Of a stretch of DNA of 64,000 bases, positions 25,292 to 34,900 are shown piece by piece. This DNA comes from Bianquea renquensis (GTDB lineage: Bacteria > Bacillota > Clostridia > Lachnospirales > Bianqueaceae). The notes beneath the pieces are model-generated. The model worked only from the letters and a program-made list of their open reading frames with translations, was not told the DNA's origin and ran no database searches. The stretch's first letter is position 1; each line of letters starts with the position of its first letter. Location of the stretch: NCBI RefSeq assembly GCF_014384895.1, contig NZ_JACRSQ010000008.1, positions 62,001 to 126,000 of the forward strand, in the 5' to 3' direction. Made by a program: the position numbers and the translations under genes.

Positions 25292-25810
25292 ATGTCAAAA
25301 AAACTGATTGCTTTTTATTCAAGAGCAGATGAGAACTATGTAAACGGATTGATTAAAACATTGGAAGTCGGCAATACAGAGATTGTGGCAGGCATGATCA
25401 AAGAGTTGACAGGCGCTGATGTAGTTAAGATTGAGCAGATGGAGCCTTATGCAAGGGATTACAACGAATGTATCGCACAGGCGCAGGCTGACCAGCGTCA
25501 GAACGCCCGCCCCGAACTGAGAAATTGCCCTGAGACGATTTCGGAATACGATGTGATTTATTTAGGGTATCCAAACTATTGGAGCACGATGCCCATGGCT
25601 GTATTTACTTTTCTGGAACATTTTGATTTCAGCGGCAAGACAATCAAACCTTTCTGTACCCATGAAGGCAGCGGTATGGGCAGCAGCGTCAGCGACATCA
25701 AAAAACTGTGCCCTACCGCAAAGGTCGAAAAAGGACTTGCCATCCAAGGCGGCAGTGTAAGGCGGGCCAGAAAGGATATTGAAAAATGGAGCAAGGAGGG
25801 TTCGCTGTGA
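25292..25810 (+). CDS. Flavodoxin
   Basis: A 172-residue soluble FMN-binding electron carrier of the long flavodoxin_4-like type. Seen are IAFYSRADENYVNG at the N-terminus, LEVGNTEIVAGMIKELTGADV, YDVIYLGYPNYWSTMP (the second FMN-contact loop) and PFCTHEGSGMGSS. GGACGGAGG lies upstream of ATG 25292. It is the first gene of the putative LysR-controlled operon; its GTGA overlap with the cupin gene implies coupling. Confidence 0.92.
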   Translation: MSKKLIAFYSRADENYVNGLIKTLEVGNTEIVAGMIKELTGADVVKIEQMEPYARDYNECIAQAQADQRQNARPELRNCPETISEYDVIYLGYPNYWSTMPMAVFTFLEHFDFSGKTIKPFCTHEGSGMGSSVSDIKKLCPTAKVEKGLAIQGGSVRRARKDIEKWSKEGSL

Positions 25811-26214
25811 GTGTGAAGGAAATGAGCGTATTCCCCATGGGAGGCGCAAACGAAGCTTTTGCGCAGTATTTTATCGGGCAGAGCTATCTGAATATGCTCT
25901 CGACAGAGCAGGTCGCCGTCGGAAATGTGACGTTTGAGCCGAAATGCCGCAATAACTGGCATATCCATCATGCAAATACGGGTGGTGGTCAGATGTTGCT
26001 TGTCACCGCAGGGGAAGGATGGTATCAGGAATGGGGCAAACCGGCACAAAAGCTAAAAGCCGGGGATGTTGTTCACATTCCGGCAGGTGTAAAGCACTGG
26101 CACGGTGCGGCCCGTGACTCATGGTTTCAGCATTTAGCAGTTGAAGTGCCGGGTGAAAATTGCAGGACGGAATGGTGCGAACCTGTGTCCGATAGGGAAT
26201 ACGGAAAATTATAA
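25807..26214 (+). CDS. Cupin domain protein
   Basis: A 135-residue single-domain cupin. The metal-site motifs are visible as WHIHHANTGGGQMLLVTAGEGWYQEWG and HIPAGVKHWHGAARDSWFQHLAVE. Start set at GTG 25807, which overlaps the flavodoxin stop as GTGA and has GGAGGG 6 nt upstream; ATG 25786 precedes that site. Similar small cupins accompany flavodoxin and aldo/keto reductase genes in many Firmicutes. The substrate is unknown; a role in quinone or aldehyde stress is conjecture. Confidence 0.88.
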   Translation: MSVKEMSVFPMGGANEAFAQYFIGQSYLNMLSTEQVAVGNVTFEPKCRNNWHIHHANTGGGQMLLVTAGEGWYQEWGKPAQKLKAGDVVHIPAGVKHWHGAARDSWFQHLAVEVPGENCRTEWCEPVSDREYGKL

Positions 26215-26255
26215 GGAAAGCGGAGGAACTGGGAATAGCAGAATGAATTGCCCAT

Positions 26256-26462
26256 AAGGATTTTTACTTTATCCTGACAGCGGCAGACACTGAAAAAGCA
26301 AGCCTCACCCGTACTCTGGAAGCATTCCGAGGCTTTACAGAGGATTGCCTTGACGGGGCGAGAGAAGCAGGCATTATCTACGGTGTCGGCGCTTGGAAGG
26401 CTGGGGAGATAAAAGCCACTCCCGCTTATGATGAAGCCTACGAAATGGGGAAAACCATATAG
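26256..26462 (+). pseudogene. 3' remnant of an FMN reductase/flavodoxin family gene
   Basis: An open frame of 68 codons without a start codon. A TGA lies four codons upstream, and the frame begins directly in KDFYFILTAADTEKASL and ends GAWKAGEIKATPAYDEAYEMGKTI. That is the C-terminal part of NAD(P)H-dependent FMN reductase-like proteins (recognised from memory). The N-terminal two thirds are missing. It lies between the cupin and the aldo/keto reductase, so the ancestral cluster had one more redox enzyme. Confidence 0.7.
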
Positions 26463-26471
26463 AGGAGGGGC

Positions 26472-26564
26472 GTGAACATTGCAAAAAATGTAATGCTTTG
26501 GGCAGGCGCTGGTCAGACCGGTACTGCCACTTACGACTATGGCGATTTGAAACTAAAAGCATAA
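26472..26564 (+). other. Possible 30-residue open frame
   Basis: GTG 26472 follows GAGGAGGGG and opens a 30-codon frame ending at TAA 26564, 14 bp before the reductase start. I do not recognise the peptide. It may be another gene remnant or chance; listed because a Shine-Dalgarno is present, although the spacing is short. Confidence 0.25.
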
Positions 26565-26578
26565 CGGAGGATTGTAGT

Positions 26579-27466
26579 ATGGAGTATGTAACATTGGCAA
26601 ATGGTGTGAAAATGCCGATTTTAGGCTATGGTGTATATCAGGTAACAAAAGAAGAATGTGAGCGCTGCGTACTTGACGCCTTAAAGGTGGGGTACAGACA
26701 TATCGACACGGCGCAGTCGTATTTTAACGAGGAGGAAGTCGGCTCCGCTATTGAAAAGTCAGGTGTACCGAGAGATGAGATTTACCTTACCACCAAGGTT
26801 TGGATCGAACATTATGGCTATGAGCAGGCAAAGGCTTCCGTGGAGGAGTCACTTCGCAAGCTGAGGACAGAGTATCTTGATTTAGTTTTGCTGCATCAAC
26901 CGTTCTCCGATGCTTACGGAGCGTGGAAGGCACTGGAAGAACTGTATGATGAGGGAAAAATCCGTGCAATCGGCATTTCAAATTTTTATGCCGACCGTAT
27001 GGTGGATTTTGCGGCATTTAACCGAATTAAGCCTATGGTCAATCAGATGGAAACGCATATTTTTAATCAGCAGAAGAATTTAAAAGAGTGGGCTGACAAG
27101 TACGATATCCGTCTGGAAGCATGGGCGCCCTTCGGGGAAGGCCGCGGGGGCACATTTGACAACCCTGTCATATCGCAAATCGGTGAAAAATACGGAAAAA
27201 CAGCAGCACAGGTTATGCTGCGTTGGAATATTCAGCGTGGGGTCGTTGTGATTCCGAAGTCAACACATATAGAGCGCATGGAAGAAAACTTTGCGGTCTT
27301 TGATTTTGTGCTGTCAGATGAGGATATGACGGCTATTGCGGCTCTTGATAAGAATGAAAGCTCGTTCTTTTCTCATCAGGACCCGTCTATGGTCGAGTGG
27401 TTTGTCAACATGGTGGAGGAGAGAAAAAAGCAGCAGGGCTGTGCCAAGGAGAAGAAAAATTGGTAA
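26579..27466 (+). CDS. Aldo/keto reductase
   Basis: A 295-residue NADPH-dependent reductase with the (beta/alpha)8 fold. The catalytic tetrad is visible: Asp and Tyr in HIDTAQSYFNEEEVG, Lys in LTTKVWIEHYG and His in LVLLHQPFSDAYGAW. The C-terminal cofactor loop includes VVIPKSTHIERMEENF. CGGAGG lies 8 nt before ATG 26579; the longer upstream frame from 26498 lacks support. It likely reduces an aldehyde or ketone as part of the LysR-linked cluster. Confidence 0.93.
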   Translation: MEYVTLANGVKMPILGYGVYQVTKEECERCVLDALKVGYRHIDTAQSYFNEEEVGSAIEKSGVPRDEIYLTTKVWIEHYGYEQAKASVEESLRKLRTEYLDLVLLHQPFSDAYGAWKALEELYDEGKIRAIGISNFYADRMVDFAAFNRIKPMVNQMETHIFNQQKNLKEWADKYDIRLEAWAPFGEGRGGTFDNPVISQIGEKYGKTAAQVMLRWNIQRGVVVIPKSTHIERMEENFAVFDFVLSDEDMTAIAALDKNESSFFSHQDPSMVEWFVNMVEERKKQQGCAKEKKNW

Positions 27467-27493
27467 GCTAGCTAAACGGAGGTAACAGCGAGA

Positions 27494-28483
27494 ATGGGAT
27501 TGAATTTAGCACAAGAATGGGATAAAACCTTCCCTAAAAGCAACAAGGTGAGCCATTGCAAGGTAATATTTTGCAATCGATATGGAATACTCCTTGCAGC
27601 AGACCTCTATACACCGAAACATGCACAGGGCAAGCTTCCGGCAATTGCGGTAAGCGGACCTTTCGGCGCAGTTAAGGAACAGGCTTCCGGGTTGTATGCA
27701 CAGACGATGGCAGAGCGAGGATTTCTTGCGATCGCTTTTGACCCGTCATTCACGGGTGAAAGCGGCGGTGAACCGAGGTATATGGCTTCTCCTGATATCA
27801 ATACCGAGGATTTTCAGGCGGCGGTTGATTTTTTGTCTGTACAGGACAAGGTTGACTCCGAAAGAATCGGCATCATCGGTATCTGCGGTTGGGGCGGTCT
27901 TGCTCTGAATGCAGCGGCGATTGATACCAGAATTAAAGCCACTGTAACCTCAACCATGTACGATATGAGCCGTGTCAACGCGAAGGGTTACTTTGATTCA
28001 GAGGATAGTGAAGTGGCTCGCTATGAGAAACGAAAGGCATTGAACGCCCAGCGCACCAAAGAGTATCGGGCAGGGACTTATGTGCGTGGCGGCGGTGTTG
28101 TGGATCCGTTGCCTGAAGACGCACCGTTCTTTGTAAAAGACTATTACGAGTACTATAAAACGGAGCGTGGGTATCACAAGCGTTCTCTCAACTCCAATGA
28201 GGGCTGGAATATTACAGGCTGTATGTCCTTTCTGAATATGCCGATTTTGCAGTACAGCAATGAAATTCGCAGTGCAGTGCTGATGATTCACGGAGAAAAA
28301 GCACATTCCTGTTACTTCAGTAAGGATGCTTTTTCCGATATGATGAGGGATAACGCGTATACGGATAACAAAGAGCTGATGCTGATTCCCGGTGCAGTGC
28401 ATACCGACCTGTATGACGGCGGCGAAAAAAGCGCAATTCCCTTTGACAAAATGGAACGGTTTTTCGAAGCGAATCTGAAATAG
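27494..28483 (+). CDS. Alpha/beta hydrolase with a Cys at the nucleophile elbow
   Basis: A 329-residue protein of the alpha/beta hydrolase superfamily. The elbow reads IGICGWGG, with Cys where lipases have Ser, as in dienelactone hydrolases. Further features are FDPSFTGESGGEPRY, a C-terminal strand SAVLMIHGEKAHSCYFS and the putative catalytic His in IPGAVHTDLYDGG. AACGGAGG lies upstream of ATG 27494. It is placed directly after the aldo/keto reductase. Substrate unknown. Confidence 0.85.
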   Translation: MGLNLAQEWDKTFPKSNKVSHCKVIFCNRYGILLAADLYTPKHAQGKLPAIAVSGPFGAVKEQASGLYAQTMAERGFLAIAFDPSFTGESGGEPRYMASPDINTEDFQAAVDFLSVQDKVDSERIGIIGICGWGGLALNAAAIDTRIKATVTSTMYDMSRVNAKGYFDSEDSEVARYEKRKALNAQRTKEYRAGTYVRGGGVVDPLPEDAPFFVKDYYEYYKTERGYHKRSLNSNEGWNITGCMSFLNMPILQYSNEIRSAVLMIHGEKAHSCYFSKDAFSDMMRDNAYTDNKELMLIPGAVHTDLYDGGEKSAIPFDKMERFFEANLK

Positions 28484-28539
28484 AAGGAAGGACCGGCAAA
28501 GGAGACAGAGTATGTATTAGATGAAGGAGGTCATTCCCT

Positions 28540-29217
28540 ATGAGAAAACGTGAATTTTTACTGATTACAATGTGTATCCTGATTGTCAGTATGCTGGCCG
28601 GATGCGGCCAAGCGGAAAGCCAGACACAGTCGAATACAACAACAGAATCGGAGAACGAATCCAGCGCAGCTACAACAGAAGGAGACAGCACCGAAACAAG
28701 CAGCGAGACGGAAACAGATGGCGATGGAACGGAGGGGAAAACCCTTGTGGTGTATTTTTCAGCTACCGGCAATACAGGGCGTGTAGCAGAAGTGATTGCC
28801 GAGACGACAGGCGGAGAATTGTTCGAGCTGGAGCCGGTTGATCCTTATACCGATGAGGATTTGAATTACAACGATGATAATAGCCGTGTGTCCCAGGAAT
28901 ACGCCGATGAAAGCCTGCGGAATGTGGAGCTGGTGGCCGACACCGTAGATGATTGGCAGGATGTGGAGAGAGTCTATATCGGTTACCCCGTGTGGTGGGG
29001 GATCGCAGCATGGCCGGTGAACACTTTTGTGGAAGCCAATGATTTTACGGGAAAGACGGTCATTCCCTTCTGTACATCGGCAAGTTCTGGTTTAGGAGAC
29101 AGCGGTGAACTGCTGGCAGAGCTGGCCGGAACCGGTGACTGGCAGGAAGGTATGCGGTTCCGCTCCAGTGTTTCAGAAGAAGATGTGGTGACCTGGGTGG
29201 AGAGCCTGGGAGTATAA
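28540..29217 (+). CDS. Flavodoxin-domain lipoprotein
   Basis: A 225-residue protein with a lipoprotein signal (lipobox MLAGC) and a Thr/Ser/Glu-rich linker to about residue 65. A flavodoxin domain follows with the FMN phosphate loop YFSATGNTGRV and the loops IGYPVWWGIAAWP and PFCTSASSGLGDS. An FMN protein tethered outside the cytoplasm is unusual and suggests extracellular electron transfer or envelope redox work. AAGGAGG precedes ATG 28540. It is the last gene of the cluster; a terminator follows. Confidence 0.9.
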   Translation: MRKREFLLITMCILIVSMLAGCGQAESQTQSNTTTESENESSAATTEGDSTETSSETETDGDGTEGKTLVVYFSATGNTGRVAEVIAETTGGELFELEPVDPYTDEDLNYNDDNSRVSQEYADESLRNVELVADTVDDWQDVERVYIGYPVWWGIAAWPVNTFVEANDFTGKTVIPFCTSASSGLGDSGELLAELAGTGDWQEGMRFRSSVSEEDVVTWVESLGV

Positions 29218-29238
29218 ATAAATAAGCGATCCATGTAG

Positions 29239-29274
29239 AAGACATGATTCAGGAGTGAGTCATGTCTTTTTTAG
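29239..29274 (+). terminator. Terminator of the redox cluster
   Basis: AAGACATGA / TCATGTCTT stem (29239-29247 and 29260-29268) followed by a run of T. A second hairpin, ACTCCCC-AGTT-GGGGAGT (29307-29324), lies between it and the LuxR-type gene. Confidence 0.85.
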
Positions 29275-29471
29275 CAATAGAGAAAAAATATTTAAGACAG
29301 CCTAAAACTCCCCAGTTGGGGAGTGGACATATTTTTGTCAATCCACTATACTATATAGTATCCTGCATCTAACTGGCATAGGCAGTTTTTTCCTTCTATG
29401 TCGGCCAGAGCGGCTTTCTGCGCGTTTAATCCTGATGATGCAAAAAAGAACATAATGTCTAATGGCGTATC

Positions 29472-31880
29472 ATGAAATATATTGAAGTAGGGAGGCGTTT
29501 CCGCCTTATGGATCAAGACTATACAGCCCCACATAAGGCCCTGCAAAAACTGAAAGCGGCCCGCAAGCTGTGTCATACTGTGTACCTGTATGGCGCTACC
29601 GGCTACGGGAAGACGGAGCTGGTGAAACAGTATCTGTCCAACCGGCGCTATGGTTACCTGTCCTGCGCAGACGGGGATTGGGATGCCGCGGCATTCCCCG
29701 CGCCAAAGACGCTGGAAGAAGGAGGCCCCTGCAGCGTGGTGGTCATTGACGACCTTCACCGGCTGAAGAACAAAGAAAAGCAGAGGGACATTCTCTCCCT
29801 GATGAAACGGAAAGATGTCTGGCTCATCTTAATCAGTCGCAGCCAGGTTCCACCATGGCTTCTGACTGCCTATATGCAGACCGGCTTTTTGGTCATCCCG
29901 GAGGAAGATCTTCGGCTGAAGGAAGCGGAGGCCGCCGCTCTTTTGGCCCGGTTCGGTGCCGGGGCAACACAGAAAGAGCTGGCCCGAATGGTGGAAGATA
30001 GCCATGGCAACGCTTACACGTTAGGTCTTGCGGCCCGGCTCATGGCGGGCGGGGCCCGTCCGGGGCCGGAGCTTTGCCAAGCGGTCAGCCGCCTATTTTC
30101 GGATTACCTTGAAAGCGCAGTCTTTGTAGAGATGGAACCGGAGCTGCTGGAATTTCTCATGCAGGTCAGTGTGGTGGATGAATTTGATCTCCCTCTTGCG
30201 GAGATGATTACCGGCAGTCGCCATGCGGCCCGCCTGCTGAAAGAGGCGGCGGAGGCCGGAAACTTCTTGACGGAACAGGAGGGCGTCTACCGCCTGCGGC
30301 CTATTCTCTTAGAAAGCCTGCGCCGACGCATGGCGGTGTCCTGTGGAGAATCAGCTATCCGGGAATACTCCTATAACGCGGGGCTGTATTACGAAATGCA
30401 GGGGCGGATACCTAAGGCCCTTGCCATGTACGAGCGCAGCGGCTATACCAGCCGTATCCGGGAACTGCTGATCCGCAACGCAAGGTGCAATCCCGGTAAT
30501 GGCCATTACTTTGAATTGAGAAAATATTATCTTCAGCTGAAACCGGCGGAGATCGAGGGAAATGTCATACTCATGGCGGCCATGAGCATGCTCTATTCCC
30601 TGCTGATGCAGCCGGAGGAAAGCGAAGCCTGGTATGAAAAGCTGGCAGCCTACGAAAAGACCGTCAGGGGTGGAGAGAAGCAGGAAGCGAAAAGCCGCCT
30701 TGCCTATCTGGACATTGCACTGCCTCATCGGGGTAGCCGGGGGATGCTCCACATCTTGAAGCATATTCCCTCTGTGCTGCTGGAGAGGGATAGCCTGCCG
30801 GAGCTTTCCGTCACCAGCAACCTGCCCTCCACCATGAACGGCGGCAAGGATTTCTGCCACTGGTCGAAATATGACCGGGAGCTGGCGGTCTCCGCAGGGA
30901 AACTGGTGGCGGGAATTTTGGGCCGCTATGGAAAAGGGCTGGTCAATGTGGCTCTGGGTGAAAGTCTGTATGAAAAGGGCGGGGATACCTATGAGGTGCT
31001 GTCCTTGCTGACCCGTGGGGAGATGGAAACCCTGGGCGGCGGCATGGCGGAGATAGCTTTCGCCGCCGTGGGCATCCAGATACGGCTGTATCTGCTGAAT
31101 GGCGACATGGAAACCGCCCAAATGCAGCTTGCTTCTTTCGAGAAACGGGTGCGGCAGGAAAACGCGCTTCAGCTTTTGCCGAATATGGAGGCATTGAAAT
31201 GCCGTCTGGCGCTGTACAGGGGTGACAGGGAAGCCGTCCGCCGCTTTATGGAGACCGCCCCGGATGAGGACCAGGAGTTCTGCGTCCTGGAGCGCTACCG
31301 CTACCTGACGAAGGTGCGGTGCTATCTTTCCACCGGCGACCATCTGAAAGCCCTGGCATTATTGGAAAGAATGCGCTATTACGCCAGACAATGCCAGCGT
31401 ACCTACATCCACATGGAGACGGAACTGCTGACGGCGGTGACACGCTACCGGCAGGGAGAGGAATGGAAAGAGGCGTTTCAGGCGGTGTTGCGGGAAGCCT
31501 GCGGATACCGGTTCCTGCGCTTCATTTCGGAGGAAGGTCCTGCGGTGAATGACCTGCTGCGTCAGGTGAAAAAGGAATGTCAGGTCGATGAGCAGCTCGA
31601 CAGCGAGTGGATGCAACGGCTATTGCAGGAGTCCGAGCGCATGGCGGTGCGCTACCCGGCCTACTTGAAACGGCAGCTTTCGGCCACACTGGACTTTTCG
31701 GAAAATGCCCTGGCGATCCTGCGGCTCCAGGCGGAGGGCCTGTCCGTGACCAAGATCGCCCAGCGTCTGTCCATGAAATCGGAAACGGTGAAATACCACA
31801 TCTCGGAAAACTACCGTAAGCTGGGTGTCAGCGGCAAAGCGGACGCCATGCTGACGGCCCGCAGCCTGAATCTACTGTAA
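29472..31880 (+). CDS. MalT-type (LAL) LuxR family regulator
   Basis: An 802-residue ATP-binding transcription activator. An N-terminal STAND-type NTPase has P-loop GATGYGKT (residues 41-48) and Walker B VVIDDLHRL; a long helical TPR-like middle follows, and a C-terminal LuxR helix-turn-helix (LSVTKIAQRLSMKSETVKYHISENYRKLG). Starts ATG 29472 and ATG 29508 are both possible; GGGAGG lies between them. It sits 53 bp upstream of the giant surface protein gene on the same strand and is its probable activator. The ligand is unknown. Confidence 0.88.
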   Translation: MKYIEVGRRFRLMDQDYTAPHKALQKLKAARKLCHTVYLYGATGYGKTELVKQYLSNRRYGYLSCADGDWDAAAFPAPKTLEEGGPCSVVVIDDLHRLKNKEKQRDILSLMKRKDVWLILISRSQVPPWLLTAYMQTGFLVIPEEDLRLKEAEAAALLARFGAGATQKELARMVEDSHGNAYTLGLAARLMAGGARPGPELCQAVSRLFSDYLESAVFVEMEPELLEFLMQVSVVDEFDLPLAEMITGSRHAARLLKEAAEAGNFLTEQEGVYRLRPILLESLRRRMAVSCGESAIREYSYNAGLYYEMQGRIPKALAMYERSGYTSRIRELLIRNARCNPGNGHYFELRKYYLQLKPAEIEGNVILMAAMSMLYSLLMQPEESEAWYEKLAAYEKTVRGGEKQEAKSRLAYLDIALPHRGSRGMLHILKHIPSVLLERDSLPELSVTSNLPSTMNGGKDFCHWSKYDRELAVSAGKLVAGILGRYGKGLVNVALGESLYEKGGDTYEVLSLLTRGEMETLGGGMAEIAFAAVGIQIRLYLLNGDMETAQMQLASFEKRVRQENALQLLPNMEALKCRLALYRGDREAVRRFMETAPDEDQEFCVLERYRYLTKVRCYLSTGDHLKALALLERMRYYARQCQRTYIHMETELLTAVTRYRQGEEWKEAFQAVLREACGYRFLRFISEEGPAVNDLLRQVKKECQVDEQLDSEWMQRLLQESERMAVRYPAYLKRQLSATLDFSENALAILRLQAEGLSVTKIAQRLSMKSETVKYHISENYRKLGVSGKADAMLTARSLNLL

Positions 31881-31933
31881 AAGCTCCAGATAGCGGGCTA
31901 GGAATGAAATAGGGAAAAGGAGAAATTAAAGCG

Positions 31934-34900
31934 ATGAAAAGAGGAAAGGCAAAGCGCCTGTTGAGTTTGGCCATGGCGCTGTTGATGGTGCTGAGCGTTG
32001 TACCGGGGAACAGCCTAACCCTGACCGTTTATGCAGAGGTGCCACTGACAGCAGGGACGCCATATTACTTACAAAAAATGGACACCAAGTGCAGTGCCAC
32101 CTGCTATTTTTCTTATGATACGACCACTGACAGCACCAGCTGTAAATGTGCGCCCGGGACGCAGGTCACTGTAAAAATTACTGTGACGCCCAACAGCGGC
32201 TATGAATTCAACCGGATTGAAATCAGAGAGGGCTTCTCTGCCACGTCGGGGAATGATTTGAGCGAAGCGGCTCAACTGAAACCGGTTGACGGGGAAGATA
32301 TGACCTGGACATTTACAATGCCTGAGCAACCGAGTAATAATTATGCGGTTCTACATGTCATCTGCACGGAGATTCCGCCCGCTCCCGTGGTGACCTTGAC
32401 CTCTACGGCGACCGAGATAGAATATGATACCAACAATGTGAGATTTAACGCCACTGTAACCGACAAGGGCACGGAATTAAAGAGTGGAAGCGTGCAGTTT
32501 TATCTGAATGGTGAAAAGGCGGGGGACCCGGTCTCCTATGCGGCGAGTTCCTATTATGAGGGCTACACCGGATTTTACAAGGTCCTTTCGACCACGGATG
32601 TGGAAGGAACCCTGCGGATGGGGGAGAATACGGTTTACGCGGAGTATAACCATACAGATGGCACGACGGTTGCAGTCTCCGATCCGGTAACGGTCAAGCT
32701 TGTAAAGCAGGATATTACCGGCATATTGAGCAAAGGAACAACAATAGATACGGTGTATTATACCGGAGAGTATCGGTGGATTGCAATGATTGGATGGCTG
32801 GCGTCTGATTATTGGAAGGAGAGAATCAACGCCGACAGCTTTGTTATAACGGCTACAAAGGACGGACAGCCTACTGATCCGCAGTGGACGGAAATGGAGG
32901 GAACCACTTTCAATTTTGTGGCAAAGGACGTGGGAGTGTATGAGTATACCGCCTCAATTAAGGATACCGACCGTCATTACTGCGGATCGATTACAACGCA
33001 GGGTGAGATTGTGGGAAGTCAGGCGTATACTATAACGTACGAGGTTGACGGAGGATGGATCAACAGCGGGGAAGTGACCGGTTACAGTGCTGGCATAGGT
33101 GCAGACCTGCCGTCGGATGTAACAAAGGATGGGTTCACATTCGGTGGCTGGTATGAGGATAAAAACTTTAGCGGTACGCCCGTGACGGAAATCGGCGCTG
33201 CGGAGACCGGTGATAAAATCTACTATGCCAAGTGGCTGTCCGTTGAGAGGAAGGTGGTCTCTGTTAGCACAGGAGAGGAGGCCCCTGTTATATATAGCTT
33301 TTCTGCGGACGGCGAACACACCACCGCCGCCGCGGCTTTGATAGCGGCCTGGGATTATGCGTCGGAAAACAGTACGGAGAGCACCCCGGCTACGGTGACC
33401 CTGCTGATGGACGTAGATTTGGGCAGCACTACCCCCATCACGATGCACAGTGGCAACATCAACTTTGAGGGCGGAACGCATATCCTCTCCGGCACCTTTA
33501 AGGGTTCCAGCGCCCCTATTTGCGTCCTTGGCGGAACGCTGAAAATCAATAGCGGCACGGTGCAAAACAAGGCAACCACCGGAGGCTGCGGCGTAGGCGC
33601 AGTGCGAAATACGCTGGACAGCACGGTGGAGATTGCCGGCGGCACCATCAGCGGGTACCATGGCGTATATGCGGGTGAGGGTGCAGTTTTGCGTATGACC
33701 GACGGCGAAGTCAATGGCACCACATACAACGGTGTGGAGGTGGCCGGGGGAACCGCCGACATCTCCGGTGGCACCATCTCCGGCACATACCATGGCGTCG
33801 AGGTTGGGTTCACCAATGTGGGGGGAACCGTCAACATCAGCGGCAATGTGACGATTACATCCGCCCTAGTTGGAGCTGGCGTTTTCGTAGGACAATACGG
33901 AAAGGCGACGATTTCCGGTGGGACCATCACTTCCACCAACAGCAACGGCATGGGGTTGGAAGCGGTGAATGGCAGCAATGTCACCCTTACCGGCGGAACT
34001 TTTACCGGAGGCCAGTATGGCTACAGCGTGTGCCGTGATTCAGCACCGGCAACCGTGGCGGAATTGCTGGCAGACGGATATTGGTACTACGACAGTACCG
34101 GCACGGCAGTGCCTGAATCCCATGTGCAGAGTGGTACCTTAGCGGCGACAGCTGGCTACGGCACTGTCACGGTGAAGATGCTTCCCATACCGGTGGCGGC
34201 CGTCACTATCGGCGAGGGCGGGAGCGCGGTAACTACCACCTATGGCTATGCCGAGGGCGGCACTTACCCCACCCCTGCCGATGCACTGGCGGCGGCATGG
34301 ACGCAGGCCAATCAGGCAGACTCCCCCGCTACTGTAACCCTGCTGCGGCATGTGACGGTTACCCAATCTTTAAATGTACTCGGCGACGTCACTCTAGAGG
34401 GCGGCGAATATACCCTTACGTATTCTGGTATTTTTTACCCAATTGAGGTGGAAAGCAAGGGCAAATTTACATTAGCCAGCGGGACAATCAAGGCTTCCGG
34501 CGGCCCCAATACCCATGCAATCTATGGGACAAGTGGTACGATTTCCATCACCGGCGGCACCGTGGAAACAACCGAGAAGAATGGGCTTGGCGTATATTCC
34601 AACAGCTGTGAAGTGACAATTTCCGGCGGCAGTGTTATCGGCGGTGTCAGCGGCATACTCGCAAATGGCGGGACAGTCACCATCAATGGCTCCGCCAGTG
34701 TTTCCGGAGCAACATCCGAGACAACATATGGTGTGCAGGCTATTTCAGGAGCTACAGTCACCATTTACGGCGGGACAGTCACAGGCAGTTCACGGGGCGT
34801 CGATGCGATGAACTCCACTGTCCACGTCCACGGCGGCGAGATGAAAGGCACAGGGGCTGTTGGTACTGGTATGAAAACTCAGGACAGTACTGTCACCGTC

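Noticed and set aside
30351..31343. 330-codon minus-strand frame inside the LuxR-type gene
   Set aside because: A GC-rich antisense shadow; its composition mirrors the plus-strand codons and there is no start signal.
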